DNA of 9,216 nt, from NCBI GenBank assembly GCA_947626485.1, contig CANQSG010000078.1, forward strand, positions 1-9,216. Direction: 5' to 3'. Source of the DNA: an uncultured Clostridia bacterium. GTDB taxonomy: Bacteria; Bacillota; Clostridia; Oscillospirales; Acutalibacteraceae. The position numbers and the translations under genes are program-made. Numbering within the stretch: position 1 is the first letter of the stretch; each line of letters starts with the position of its first letter. The notes under the pieces were generated by a model. That model searched no databases. It was not told where the DNA came from and saw only the letters and a list, made by a program, of their open reading frames with translations. This document shows positions 1 to 6,144 of this stretch, one piece after another.

Positions 1-1110
1 GAAAAGCTCGGCGCGGCGCAGATCCCCGAGCGCCTGTTTGACGAGCACATGATCCTCGAATTGCAGGACGGCAGCCTGCGCGCCTACGTCCGGACGGTTT
101 ACGGCATCGGCGCCGCCGAATCCTACGACGGGGGCAAAACGTGGGGGCAGGGGCACCGCACCGACCTCGGCGGTCCCTGCTCGCGATTCCACATCCGCCG
201 CCTGCAATCCGGCAGAATTTTACTCATCAATCATTATCAATTCCACAGCCGCGATCACCTGACGGCGATGCTCTCGGAGGACGACGGCCGCACCTTCCCG
301 TACCGCCTCCTGCTCGACGAGCGCGATAACGTCTCCTATCCCGACGCCAAACAGGTCGCCGACGGCTCCATTTACATCACCTACGACCGCGAGCGCGGCT
401 CTTACCGCCAGACCCTCGACGACACCCTGCGCGAAGCGAGGGAAATTCTGCTCGCGAAGATCACGGAGGAAGACATTTTGGCAGGCAAGCTCGTCTCATC
501 CGGCAGTTATCTGAAACACGTCGCGAACAAGCTGGCTGGCTACACGGGCGATCCGCTCCCGTTCGACACGCGGGATACCGATTTCCTGCGCCGGGCGGAC
601 GACGTGCTTTCGGAAATGTTCAACACCTACCCGGTGCACTGCCGCAATCTGCACAACGTCGGCGCCGACCGCCTCGACGCGCTCATCCAAACCTACAACG
701 AGCACACGAAAAACGCCGCCGACGTGCTCTCCGAGATGATCGACCTGCTCTCGTCGGTGCAGAGCGTGCCCGGCACGAAGTCGGAGAACGCGATCGTCGA
801 GGAAATTCGCTATTATATCCAGGCGCACCCCGACGACGAGCAGCCGCTCGACACCCTCGCGAAGCAGATGAATTACAGCCGGAATTATTTGCAGCACATC
901 TTCAAAAAGCACACCGGAAGCACCGTGCTGCATTATCAATTCGCCCTGCGCCTGCAAAAGGCGAAGCTGCTGCTGCTCGACCCGAGCATCCGCATCATCG
1001 ACGTCGCCTCCCGCTGCGGGTACGACAGCCCGAGCTATTTCTCGAAGCTCTTTAAGCGCGAGACCGGCATGACGCCCGAGGCCTATCGTAAGCTCAAAGT
1101 GGGGGAGTGA
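1..1110 (+). CDS. Sialidase-like (BNR/Asp-box) domain fused to AraC-family DNA-binding domain, 5' part missing
   Basis: The reading frame is open from base 1, so the true start lies left of the window; the ATG at 49 is internal to a conserved domain. Counting from that ATG, residues 1-160 match the end of the bacterial exo-alpha-sialidase-like fold: Asp boxes SYDGGKTW (25-32) and SEDDGRTF (76-83), a VSYPDAKQ stretch (95-102), IYITYDRERG (108-117), and the family-typical ending around ILLAKITEEDILAGKLVS (133-150). Residues about 165-245 are a helical linker. Residues 246-350 are a complete AraC-type double helix-turn-helix, with helices around LDTLAKQMNYSRNYLQHIFKK and IIDVASRCGYDSPSYFSKLFK and the usual MTPEAYRK end. 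By family knowledge, Asp-box domains bind or cleave sialylated or other glycans, and AraC domains bind DNA. I infer a cytoplasmic sugar-responsive regulator in which the sialidase-like fold acts as sensor. Catalytic residues cannot be judged because the N-terminal half is absent. A terminator follows. Confidence 0.88.
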   Translation, partial: EKLGAAQIPERLFDEHMILELQDGSLRAYVRTVYGIGAAESYDGGKTWGQGHRTDLGGPCSRFHIRRLQSGRILLINHYQFHSRDHLTAMLSEDDGRTFPYRLLLDERDNVSYPDAKQVADGSIYITYDRERGSYRQTLDDTLREAREILLAKITEEDILAGKLVSSGSYLKHVANKLAGYTGDPLPFDTRDTDFLRRADDVLSEMFNTYPVHCRNLHNVGADRLDALIQTYNEHTKNAADVLSEMIDLLSSVQSVPGTKSENAIVEEIRYYIQAHPDDEQPLDTLAKQMNYSRNYLQHIFKKHTGSTVLHYQFALRLQKAKLLLLDPSIRIIDVASRCGYDSPSYFSKLFKRETGMTPEAYRKLKVGE

Positions 1111-1131
1111 CCCCGCGCGTTGCGCATTCCG

Positions 1132-1174
1132 ACCGCCGCCGATTCCCTCGTATGGGTTCCGGCGGCGGTTTTTT
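1132..1174 (+). terminator. Intrinsic terminator after the sialidase-AraC gene
   Basis: ACCGCCGCCG (1132-1141) pairs perfectly with CGGCGGCGGT (1160-1169), giving a 10-bp, nearly all-GC stem. An inner CCC/GGG pair (1145-1147 with 1154-1156) can shorten the loop. A run of six T (1169-1174) follows at once. It starts 21 nt after the stop codon at 1108-1110 and separates this gene from the promoter at 1207. Confidence 0.88.
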
Positions 1175-1206
1175 GGCTGTTTCTACCGGATTTTTTGCAT
1201 TCCCGG

Positions 1207-1235
1207 TTGACTTTACGGCGCTTTTGTTGTATAAT
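1207..1235 (+). promoter_or_regulatory. Sigma-A-type promoter for the kinase-like/yunB/ligA unit
   Basis: TTGACT (1207-1212, five of six to consensus) and TATAAT (1230-1235, perfect) are separated by exactly 17 bp. The expected transcription start is near 1242, which leaves about 140 nt of leader before the ATG at 1383. It is the clearest promoter in the window and lies just after a terminator, as expected for the head of a new unit. Confidence 0.85.
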
Positions 1236-1241
1236 AAAGAG

Positions 1242-1382
1242 GAAATAAAAACCGAAGGGCAATCGGCAGCCCGCACGGCACCCGGAATCCGAAGTTCCGG
1301 GAAAGTGCAGGGTTAGAAATTTTTTATTTTGCCCCGCGGTCATTCGAAAAAATTGTTTATTTGGAAAGGAACGGAGAAACGA
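1242..1382 (+). promoter_or_regulatory. Long, potentially structured 5' leader RNA
   Basis: The leader of the kinase-like gene can form a hairpin: CCCGGAA (1281-1287) with TTCCGGG (1295-1301) around a 7-nt loop, extended across an internal loop by GCAC (1273-1276) with GTGC (1305-1308) and, past a bulged A, CCC (1270-1272) with GGG (1310-1312). A T-rich tract (1320-1330) follows 7 nt after the stem. Just upstream, CCGA (1252-1255) can pair with TCGG (1263-1266), and GGGC (1257-1260) with GCCC (1269-1272); these two helices interleave as an H-type pseudoknot. GCCC is shared by the pseudoknot and the long hairpin, so the two would exclude each other. I recognise no known riboswitch class. An attenuator or new leader element is an inference; the short helices could be chance. 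Confidence 0.42.
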
Positions 1383-2003
1383 ATGGCAAAAGGCAACCTC
1401 ATCATCACCATCGGACGGCAGTACGGCAGCGGAGGCCGCCACATCGGGCAGGCGATCGCCGAACGGCTCGGCATCGCGTTTTACGATAAAGAGCTCATTG
1501 AAATGGCGGCGAAGGAAAGCGGCATCGACCAGGACATTTTGCAGGATTACGATGAAAAGCCGACCAACAGCTTTTTGTATTCGCTCTCGCTCGGCGCCTA
1601 TTCCTACGGCAACTCCTTCACCGGCATGCCCGAAATGCCGATCGTCGACAAGGTCTTTTCCGTCCAGAGCGACATTATCAAGTCGATCGCCGAGAAGGAG
1701 CCCGCCGTGATCGTCGGCCGCTGCGCGGAAAACATCCTGCGCGGACATGACAACCTGCTTTCGGTTTTTGTGCACGCCGATTTCGATTACCGCATCCGCC
1801 GCATCTGCGAATACGAAAACATCACACATGACGCCGCCGCCGAGACCATTCGCCGCGCCGACAAGAAGCGCGCGAGCTACCACAATTATTTTTCCGACGC
1901 CAAGTGGGGCGTCGCGACGACCTACGACGTCTGCGTCAACAGCTCGCTCGGGCTCGATCTCGTCACCAACATGATCTGCACCGTCGCGCAGGAACGGCTC
2001 TGA
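1383..2003 (+). CDS. Cytidylate-kinase-like P-loop family protein
   Basis: A 206-residue soluble protein of the cytidylate-kinase-like family (Pfam Cytidylate_kin2 type). The nucleotide-binding loop is at the N-terminus, ITIGRQYGSGGRHIG (residues 8-22), where the usual Walker lysine of GxxGSGK is replaced by Gly-Arg, as is normal for this family. Other family marks are FYDKELIEMAAKESG, VIVGRCAENIL, and a late lid/helical region with RRADKKRASYHNYF, a WG pair and NSSLGLD. The ATG at 1383 is chosen because GGAG at 1373-1376 precedes it by 6 nt; the frame extends upstream to a TTG at 1329, but that extra stretch has no ribosome site and is not family-like. These proteins resemble CMP kinases, but their substrate is generally not proven, so a phosphotransfer from ATP is inferred. 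It is the first gene after the 1207-1235 promoter; yunB follows after 66 nt. Confidence 0.92.
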   Translation: MAKGNLIITIGRQYGSGGRHIGQAIAERLGIAFYDKELIEMAAKESGIDQDILQDYDEKPTNSFLYSLSLGAYSYGNSFTGMPEMPIVDKVFSVQSDIIKSIAEKEPAVIVGRCAENILRGHDNLLSVFVHADFDYRIRRICEYENITHDAAAETIRRADKKRASYHNYFSDAKWGVATTYDVCVNSSLGLDLVTNMICTVAQERL

Positions 2004-2023
2004 CCGCGCCCGCGCTTTGCACC

Positions 2024-2069
2024 AAAAAACCCCGCTTCCCGTAAGATAGAATACAGGAGGCGGGATTTT
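2024..2069 (+). promoter_or_regulatory. Hairpin enclosing the yunB ribosome binding site
   Basis: CCCGCTTCC (2031-2039) pairs along its whole length with GGAGGCGGG (2056-2064): nine pairs including one G-U, around a 16-nt loop. After one mismatch, A2026-A2029 can pair with T2066-T2069. The Shine-Dalgarno GGAGG (2056-2060) of yunB, 9 nt before its ATG, is thus buried in the stem. The A-run before and T-run after also give it the outline of an intrinsic terminator. It may limit yunB and ligA translation or partly end transcription from the kinase-like gene; the sequence does not decide between these. Confidence 0.6.
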
Positions 2070-2777
2070 ATGCGGAAAAAACGCCCTTTGCGCGCCAAAA
2101 AAGGCCGCGTGCGCAGCCGGAAGCGCCTGCTTTGCACCGGCATTTCGGCGGCGGTTTTGCTGCTGCTTTGCTACACCGGCGGGATTTTGCATTCCATGGT
2201 GGCGGCTTACGCGGTTTCGGACGCGAAAACCATCCTTTCCGACACCGCAAATCAGGCGGTTTACCGCATTTTGCAGGAGGAAGGCGTCAGCTATGAGGAC
2301 CTCGTGCAGCTGCGCGGCGGACAGGATTCGACCGTCAGCGCCCTCGAGGTCAACACGGTGCTCGTCAACCGGCTGAAGACCCGGCTTTCGACCGAAATTT
2401 CCGCGCTGCTGCGCGACCGGGAGCGCATGCGCTTACAGGTGCCGCTGGGCAGTCTGTTTAATTCGGAACTGTTCTGGGGCAGGGGACCCGAAATTCCCTT
2501 CAATCTCGACATCACCGGCACGGTGCTCACCGATTTCAACAGCGGCTTTCACACCGCCGGCATCAACCAGACCCTGCACCAAATTTCCGTCACGGTCAGC
2601 GCGCAGGCTTACGTCGTGATGCCGCTTTACCGCAAGCGCTGCGAGGTCGATACCAGCTTCCTCGTGGCGCAGACCGTCATCGTCGGCGCTGTGCCCGACG
2701 CCTACACCTACGTTTTTGACGACGACCGCGAGGACATCGTCGGCGACCTTTTCGATTACGGCGCCGCTGCTGAATAA
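2070..2777 (+). CDS. yunB: Sporulation protein YunB
   Basis: A 235-residue membrane-anchored protein. The first 19 residues are strongly basic (ten Lys or Arg), followed by one hydrophobic segment at about 20-40 and then an extracytoplasmic body, a type II anchor topology. The YunB family signature is clear: VPLGSLFNSELFWGRGPEIP (124-143), TDFNSGFHTAGINQTLHQI (154-172), and ending with AQTVIVGAVPDAYT (200-213). In Bacillus subtilis yunB is needed for efficient sporulation and is part of the mother-cell (sigma-E) programme; its biochemical role is unknown. Its presence implies endospore formation in this organism. No sigma-E promoter was evident in the 66 nt before it, so here it seems to depend on the upstream promoter or on one too weak to see. 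GGAGG at 2056-2060 is the ribosome site. ligA starts 11 nt after its stop. Confidence 0.93.
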   Translation: MRKKRPLRAKKGRVRSRKRLLCTGISAAVLLLLCYTGGILHSMVAAYAVSDAKTILSDTANQAVYRILQEEGVSYEDLVQLRGGQDSTVSALEVNTVLVNRLKTRLSTEISALLRDRERMRLQVPLGSLFNSELFWGRGPEIPFNLDITGTVLTDFNSGFHTAGINQTLHQISVTVSAQAYVVMPLYRKRCEVDTSFLVAQTVIVGAVPDAYTYVFDDDREDIVGDLFDYGAAAE

Positions 2778-2788
2778 CAGGAGGATTT

Positions 2789-4783
2789 ATGGAACACAAA
2801 GAGGCCGAAGCGCGTATCCGGGAATTGACGCGCGCGCTGCGTTACCACAACCGGAAATATTATCTCGACGACGCGCCCGAAATCGAGGATTACGTTTACG
2901 ACCGGATGCAGCGCGAGCTGCGCGACCTGGAGGAAGCCTTTCCCGACCTCGCGCGCCCCGATTCACCGACCCAGACGGTCGGGGGCGCCGCTGCCAATCT
3001 GTTTCGCCCGGTCGTGCACGCCGTACGCATGGAGAGCTTACAGGACGCCTTTTCGTTCGACGAGCTCGAGGCCTTCGATCGCCGCGTGCGGGAGGTCTCG
3101 CCCGACGCGACCTATTCCGTCGAGCCGAAAATCGACGGGCTTTCGGTCTCGCTCGAATACGAAAACGGCCTGTTTGTCCGCGGGTCGACGCGGGGCGACG
3201 GCGAGACGGGCGAGGACGTCACCGCCAACCTGCTGCAAATCGCCACGATTCCGAAACAAATCCCGTTTTCCGGGCACCTTGAAGTCCGCGGCGAGGTCTA
3301 TATGCCGCGCGAGAGCTTTTTGAAGCTCGTCCGGCGGCAGGAGCTGCTCGAGGAAACGCCCTTCAAAAACCCGCGCAACGCCGCGGCGGGTTCGCTGCGC
3401 CAGAAAAATCCCGCCGTCACCGCCGAGCGCGAGCTCGATATTTTCGTGTTCAACATTCAGGAGATCGAGGGCAAGCAAATCGAAGGGCACATCGAATCGC
3501 TCGATTTTTTAGCGTCTCTCGGCTTTCACACGCTGCCGTTTTACACGCCCTGCGCCACGATTTCGCAGGCCATCGCCGAGGTCGAGCGCATCGGCGACGC
3601 GCGCGGCAGCCTCGCCTTTGACATCGACGGCGCCGTCATCAAAATCGACCGCCTTGCTATGCGCCGCCTGCTGGGCAGCACCTCGAAATTTCCGAAATGG
3701 GCGATCGCTTACAAATATCCGCCCGAGGAAAAGGAGACCGTCCTGCTCGAAATCGAGATCAACGTCGGCAGGACGGGCGCCTTGACGCCGACCGCCCGGT
3801 TTGAACCGATTCAACTCGCCGGAACGACGGTCAGCCGCGCCGTGTTGCACAACGAGGCCTTTATCCGCGAAAAATCCATCGCCGTCGGCGATACGATCCT
3901 CGTCCGCAAGGCGGGCGACATCATCCCGGAGGTCGTCTCGCTCGTGCGCAAGGGGGCGCGGACCGAGCCATTTTCGATGCCTGACGTCTGCCCGTCCTGC
4001 GGCGCGCCGGTCGTCCGCGAGCCAGACGAAGCCGTGCTGCGGTGCGACAATCCCGACTGTCCCGCCCAGATTCTGCGCCATTTGATCCACTTCGCCTCGA
4101 GCGACGCGATGGACATCGAAGGCCTCGGCCCCGCAGTGCTCGAGCAGCTGCTCGACGCCGGACTTGTGCGCCACACGCCCGACCTCTACACCCTCGACCG
4201 CGACACCCTCTGCCGCCTCGACCGCATGGGCGAAAAATCGGCGGACAACCTGCTCGCCGCTCTCGAAAAGAGCAAGCAGAACGAGCTGTACCGCCTGATT
4301 TTCGCTTTCGGCATCCGCCACATCGGGCAGAAGGCGGCGAAGCTCCTCGAGGCGAATTTCCCCGATTTAGACGCGATTTTGGCCGCCGACGTCGACGCAC
4401 TCGAAGCCATCGACGGGTTCGGCAGCGTGATGGCAGAGGCCGCCGTCGCCTTTTTCGCCCTGCCACAGACGCGGGAGCTCGTCGAGCGTTTCCGCGCGCT
4501 CGGGCTGAATTTTCAATCCGCCGCGCCCGCCTCCGACCGCTTCTCCGGCACGACCTTCGTCCTGACCGGCACGCTGCCGCACTACACCCGCGCGCAGGCC
4601 GCCGCCCTGATCGAGCAGGCGGGCGGCAAGGTCGCCTCGTCGGTCTCGAAAAAAACGTCCTACGTCGTCGCCGGCGAAGAGGCGGGCAGCAAGCTGACAA
4701 AAGCCCAATCGCTCGGCGTCCCGGTGCTTTCCGAAGAAGCGTTCCTCGAGCTCCTCGGCACCGAACCCGCGCCCGAAGCATAA
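2789..4783 (+). CDS. ligA: NAD-dependent DNA ligase LigA
   Basis: This 664-residue protein seals nicks between adjacent 3'-OH and 5'-phosphate ends using NAD+, joining Okazaki fragments and completing repair. All standard domains are present at full family length. The N-terminal Ia helices with HNRKYYLDDAPEIEDYVYD (20-38) bind NMN. The adenylation domain carries the catalytic lysine K114 in KIDG, then RGDGETGEDVT (135-144), EVRGEVYMP (165-173), NPRNAAAGSLRQ (194-205) and AIAYKYPP (305-312). The OB fold has EINVGRTGALTPTARFEP (323-340). A Cys4 zinc finger uses C401, C404, C419 and C424. Helix-hairpin-helix repeats follow (about 435-560, including GIRHIGQKAAKLL), and a BRCT domain ends the protein (about 583-658). 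AGGAGG at 2779-2784 lies 4 nt before the ATG. It is co-directional with yunB and is probably the last gene of the unit, converging on the hairpin at 4808-4852. Confidence 0.98.
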   Translation: MEHKEAEARIRELTRALRYHNRKYYLDDAPEIEDYVYDRMQRELRDLEEAFPDLARPDSPTQTVGGAAANLFRPVVHAVRMESLQDAFSFDELEAFDRRVREVSPDATYSVEPKIDGLSVSLEYENGLFVRGSTRGDGETGEDVTANLLQIATIPKQIPFSGHLEVRGEVYMPRESFLKLVRRQELLEETPFKNPRNAAAGSLRQKNPAVTAERELDIFVFNIQEIEGKQIEGHIESLDFLASLGFHTLPFYTPCATISQAIAEVERIGDARGSLAFDIDGAVIKIDRLAMRRLLGSTSKFPKWAIAYKYPPEEKETVLLEIEINVGRTGALTPTARFEPIQLAGTTVSRAVLHNEAFIREKSIAVGDTILVRKAGDIIPEVVSLVRKGARTEPFSMPDVCPSCGAPVVREPDEAVLRCDNPDCPAQILRHLIHFASSDAMDIEGLGPAVLEQLLDAGLVRHTPDLYTLDRDTLCRLDRMGEKSADNLLAALEKSKQNELYRLIFAFGIRHIGQKAAKLLEANFPDLDAILAADVDALEAIDGFGSVMAEAAVAFFALPQTRELVERFRALGLNFQSAAPASDRFSGTTFVLTGTLPHYTRAQAAALIEQAGGKVASSVSKKTSYVVAGEEAGSKLTKAQSLGVPVLSEEAFLELLGTEPAPEA

Positions 4784-4807
4784 ACAGCATTATATCAATA
4801 TAAGAAA

Positions 4808-4852
4808 AAGGCACATGCCGACCGCAAAATTTGCGGAACCGGCGTGTGCCTT
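4808..4852. terminator. Hairpin terminator between convergent ligA and recombinase gene
   Basis: AAGGCACATGCCG (4808-4820) pairs with CGGCGTGTGCCTT (4840-4852) over 13 bp with one wobble or mismatch. A second hairpin, CCGCAA (4822-4827) with TTGCGG (4831-4836), is nested inside it. On the minus strand the stem runs straight into a T-tract (A4805-A4809 on the plus strand), so it is a good intrinsic terminator for the leftward recombinase gene, about 100 nt after its stop. On the plus strand, 25 nt after ligA, the following sequence is only moderately T-rich, so it probably serves both directions but less strongly for ligA. The remaining bases to 4949 are AT-rich with no other clear signal. Confidence 0.8.
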
Positions 4853-4949
4853 ACCTTATACAATAGGGAAGCAGGGAAGAGGCTTTACAAAAATAAAACA
4901 ACAATTTTGTGCAAAATAACAAATTTCAAAATTCGGCGGCAGGGAAGAC

Positions 4950-5975
4950 TTATTTGTCATTCGCAGGTTCGTCGGCGGGGGATTTCGCTTTTTTCGGGGG
5001 TTTCTGCTTTTCGCCGGAAAGCGGATTCGAGGCGAAGGCGGCCTTAAGCTGGTCGTCTGAAACGTGGGTGTAAATGCGGGTCGTGTTCAGGTTTTCGTGA
5101 CCCAGAACATCCTGCAAAACCCGGACGTCGGTGTGGCCGTATTGATACATCAGCGTCGCGGCGGTGTGGCGTAGCTTGTGCACCGAAAGGCCTCGACCGC
5201 CGAGCCCGGCCTTTTCGAGGGCTTGATAGACAATGTGCTGTACCATTTGATTGCTGATGCGGCGGTGGTTGCGGCTGATAAAAAGCGCGTCTTTTGCGCT
5301 TTCCGGCAGTCCGTCGACCGGGCGGTTCGGCAGATAAGCGGCAAGCGCGGCACGGCAGGCGTCGTTCAGGTACAGCAGGCGTTCCTTGTTGCCTTTGCCG
5401 ACCACGCGCAGCGTGTCGCCGCGGACGTCGGTTACGTTCAGCCCGCAGAGCTCGGACAGCCGCATGCCGCAGTTCAGGAATAGCGTCAGAATACAGTAAT
5501 CGCGCGTCCGGTTCGGCCCGTCGACGGCGGCGAGCAGTTCGCCGCTTTCTTCGAGCGTCAGAAATTTCGGCAGCGTTTTCGCCGTCTTGGGCGTTTCGAG
5601 CAGCTCGGCGGGATTGTTGGGAAGCTGCTTGGTCTGCGCGCAGAGGTATTTAAAGAAGATGCGCAGCGTCGAACATTTGCGCGCCCGCGTCGTCGCGTTG
5701 TTGCCGCGCTCGTTTTTGCAGAAAACCAGAAAGGCGTAAATATCGTTGGTCGTAACCGTTGCGAGCAGTTCGAGCGAAACGTCCTGCACGGAAATTTCCG
5801 AAAATTCCGTATCGGAAGGTACGAGACCGCGCACATATTTCAGATATCGGAAAAAGGTGCGCAGGTCGCGCTGGTATTCGGAAATCGAACGCGCGGATTT
5901 TCCTTTGACGGCCTCGTGATAGACGAGAAAATCCCGCATCACCGCCGGCATTTGGGCGAGCTCCTGCTGATTCAC
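4950..5975 (-). CDS. XerC/XerD-type tyrosine recombinase
   Basis: A 341-residue site-specific recombinase that cuts and rejoins DNA through a 3'-phosphotyrosine. Residues about 10-115 are the SAM-like core-binding domain (SISEYQRDLRTFFRYL; TTRARKCSTLRIFFKYL). The catalytic domain is intact: R172 in NCGMRLSEL, K194 in GKGNKER, H266 and R269 in HKLRHTAATL, H293 in LGHENLNTT and nucleophile Y302 in RIYTH. A Lys/Pro-rich tail of about 25 residues (GEKQKPPKKAKSP) follows. It fits the chromosomal Xer-like recombinases of Clostridia better than phage integrases, which are usually longer; XerC versus XerD cannot be settled here. The start is uncertain: the GTG at 5973-5975 has AGGAAG about 10 nt upstream, but the ATG at 5949-5951 (residue 9) has AGGAG 9 nt upstream and is equally good. 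It is isolated from the radical SAM gene by 169 nt containing a perfect palindrome. Confidence 0.93.
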   Translation of the reverse strand: MNQQELAQMPAVMRDFLVYHEAVKGKSARSISEYQRDLRTFFRYLKYVRGLVPSDTEFSEISVQDVSLELLATVTTNDIYAFLVFCKNERGNNATTRARKCSTLRIFFKYLCAQTKQLPNNPAELLETPKTAKTLPKFLTLEESGELLAAVDGPNRTRDYCILTLFLNCGMRLSELCGLNVTDVRGDTLRVVGKGNKERLLYLNDACRAALAAYLPNRPVDGLPESAKDALFISRNHRRISNQMVQHIVYQALEKAGLGGRGLSVHKLRHTAATLMYQYGHTDVRVLQDVLGHENLNTTRIYTHVSDDQLKAAFASNPLSGEKQKPPKKAKSPADEPANDK

Positions 5976-6012
5976 GCTGTTTTCGCTTCCTTTCCTCCGT
6001 TTTCTACTTCCC

Positions 6013-6046
6013 CGAATTAAACAAAATATCCATTTTGTTTAATTCG
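6013..6046. repeat. Perfect 34-bp palindrome upstream of the recombinase gene
   Basis: CGAATTAAACAAAAT (6013-6027) and its exact reverse complement (6032-6046) flank the 4-nt centre ATCC. Fifteen perfect arm pairs are very unlikely by chance. The arms are AT-rich with no T-tract immediately after on either strand, so it is not a typical terminator. The start of the recombinase lies 37 nt further along the minus strand. It may be an operator for a dimeric regulator, a recombination core site for the adjacent enzyme, or an mRNA hairpin in its leader. Confidence 0.8.
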
Positions 6047-6116
6047 CAATCTCACTAAGACCGGGTTTCCCCGTCCGGCTTCATCCGTTTTTTTGCTTAT
6101 TCTTATTTATCCTTAT

Positions 6117-6144
6117 ATTATAAATGATTCCAACAACATGAAAA
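6117..6144 (-). promoter_or_regulatory. Possible promoter of the recombinase gene
   Basis: On the minus strand a perfect TATAAT (6122-6117) has TTTTCA (6144-6139, four of six to TTGACA) 16 bp upstream. The -35 element begins right after the stop codon of the radical SAM gene, so there is no room for a terminator before it. The transcript would start near 6110 and carry a leader of about 135 nt, including a hairpin around CCGG (6061-6064 with 6075-6078) and the 34-bp palindrome. Read-through from the typA unit is an alternative. Confidence 0.4.

Noticed and set aside
595..738. Repeated ADVLSEM coding segment as a possible DNA direct repeat or mobile-element trace
   Set aside because: The DNA copies use different codons and are short; any repeat is at protein level only.
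2017..2052. Possible extra promoter before yunB (TTGCAC with TAGAAT)
   Set aside because: The spacing is 24 bp, far from 17, and no sigma-E-like pair was found either.
1083..2192. Minus-strand open frame of about 370 codons opposite the kinase-like gene
   Set aside because: It spans a terminator, promoter, leader and two real genes on the other strand and resembles no family; a composition effect.
4904..4917. Short inverted repeat ATTTTG/CAAAAT downstream of the recombinase, sharing ATTTTGT with the 34-bp palindrome
   Set aside because: Six-base AT-rich arms are expected by chance here; too little similarity to propose paired recombination sites flanking the gene.
4844..5047. Small plus-strand frame between ligA and the recombinase
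   Set aside because: It starts inside the terminator hairpin, lacks a ribosome site and runs antisense into the recombinase tail.
6057..6094. Hairpin (CCGG 6061-6064 with 6075-6078) followed by seven T on the plus strand
   Set aside because: It looks somewhat like a plus-strand terminator, but no plus-strand gene leads into it, the stem has a bulge and the T-run is 6 nt away; more likely part of the recombinase leader on the minus strand.
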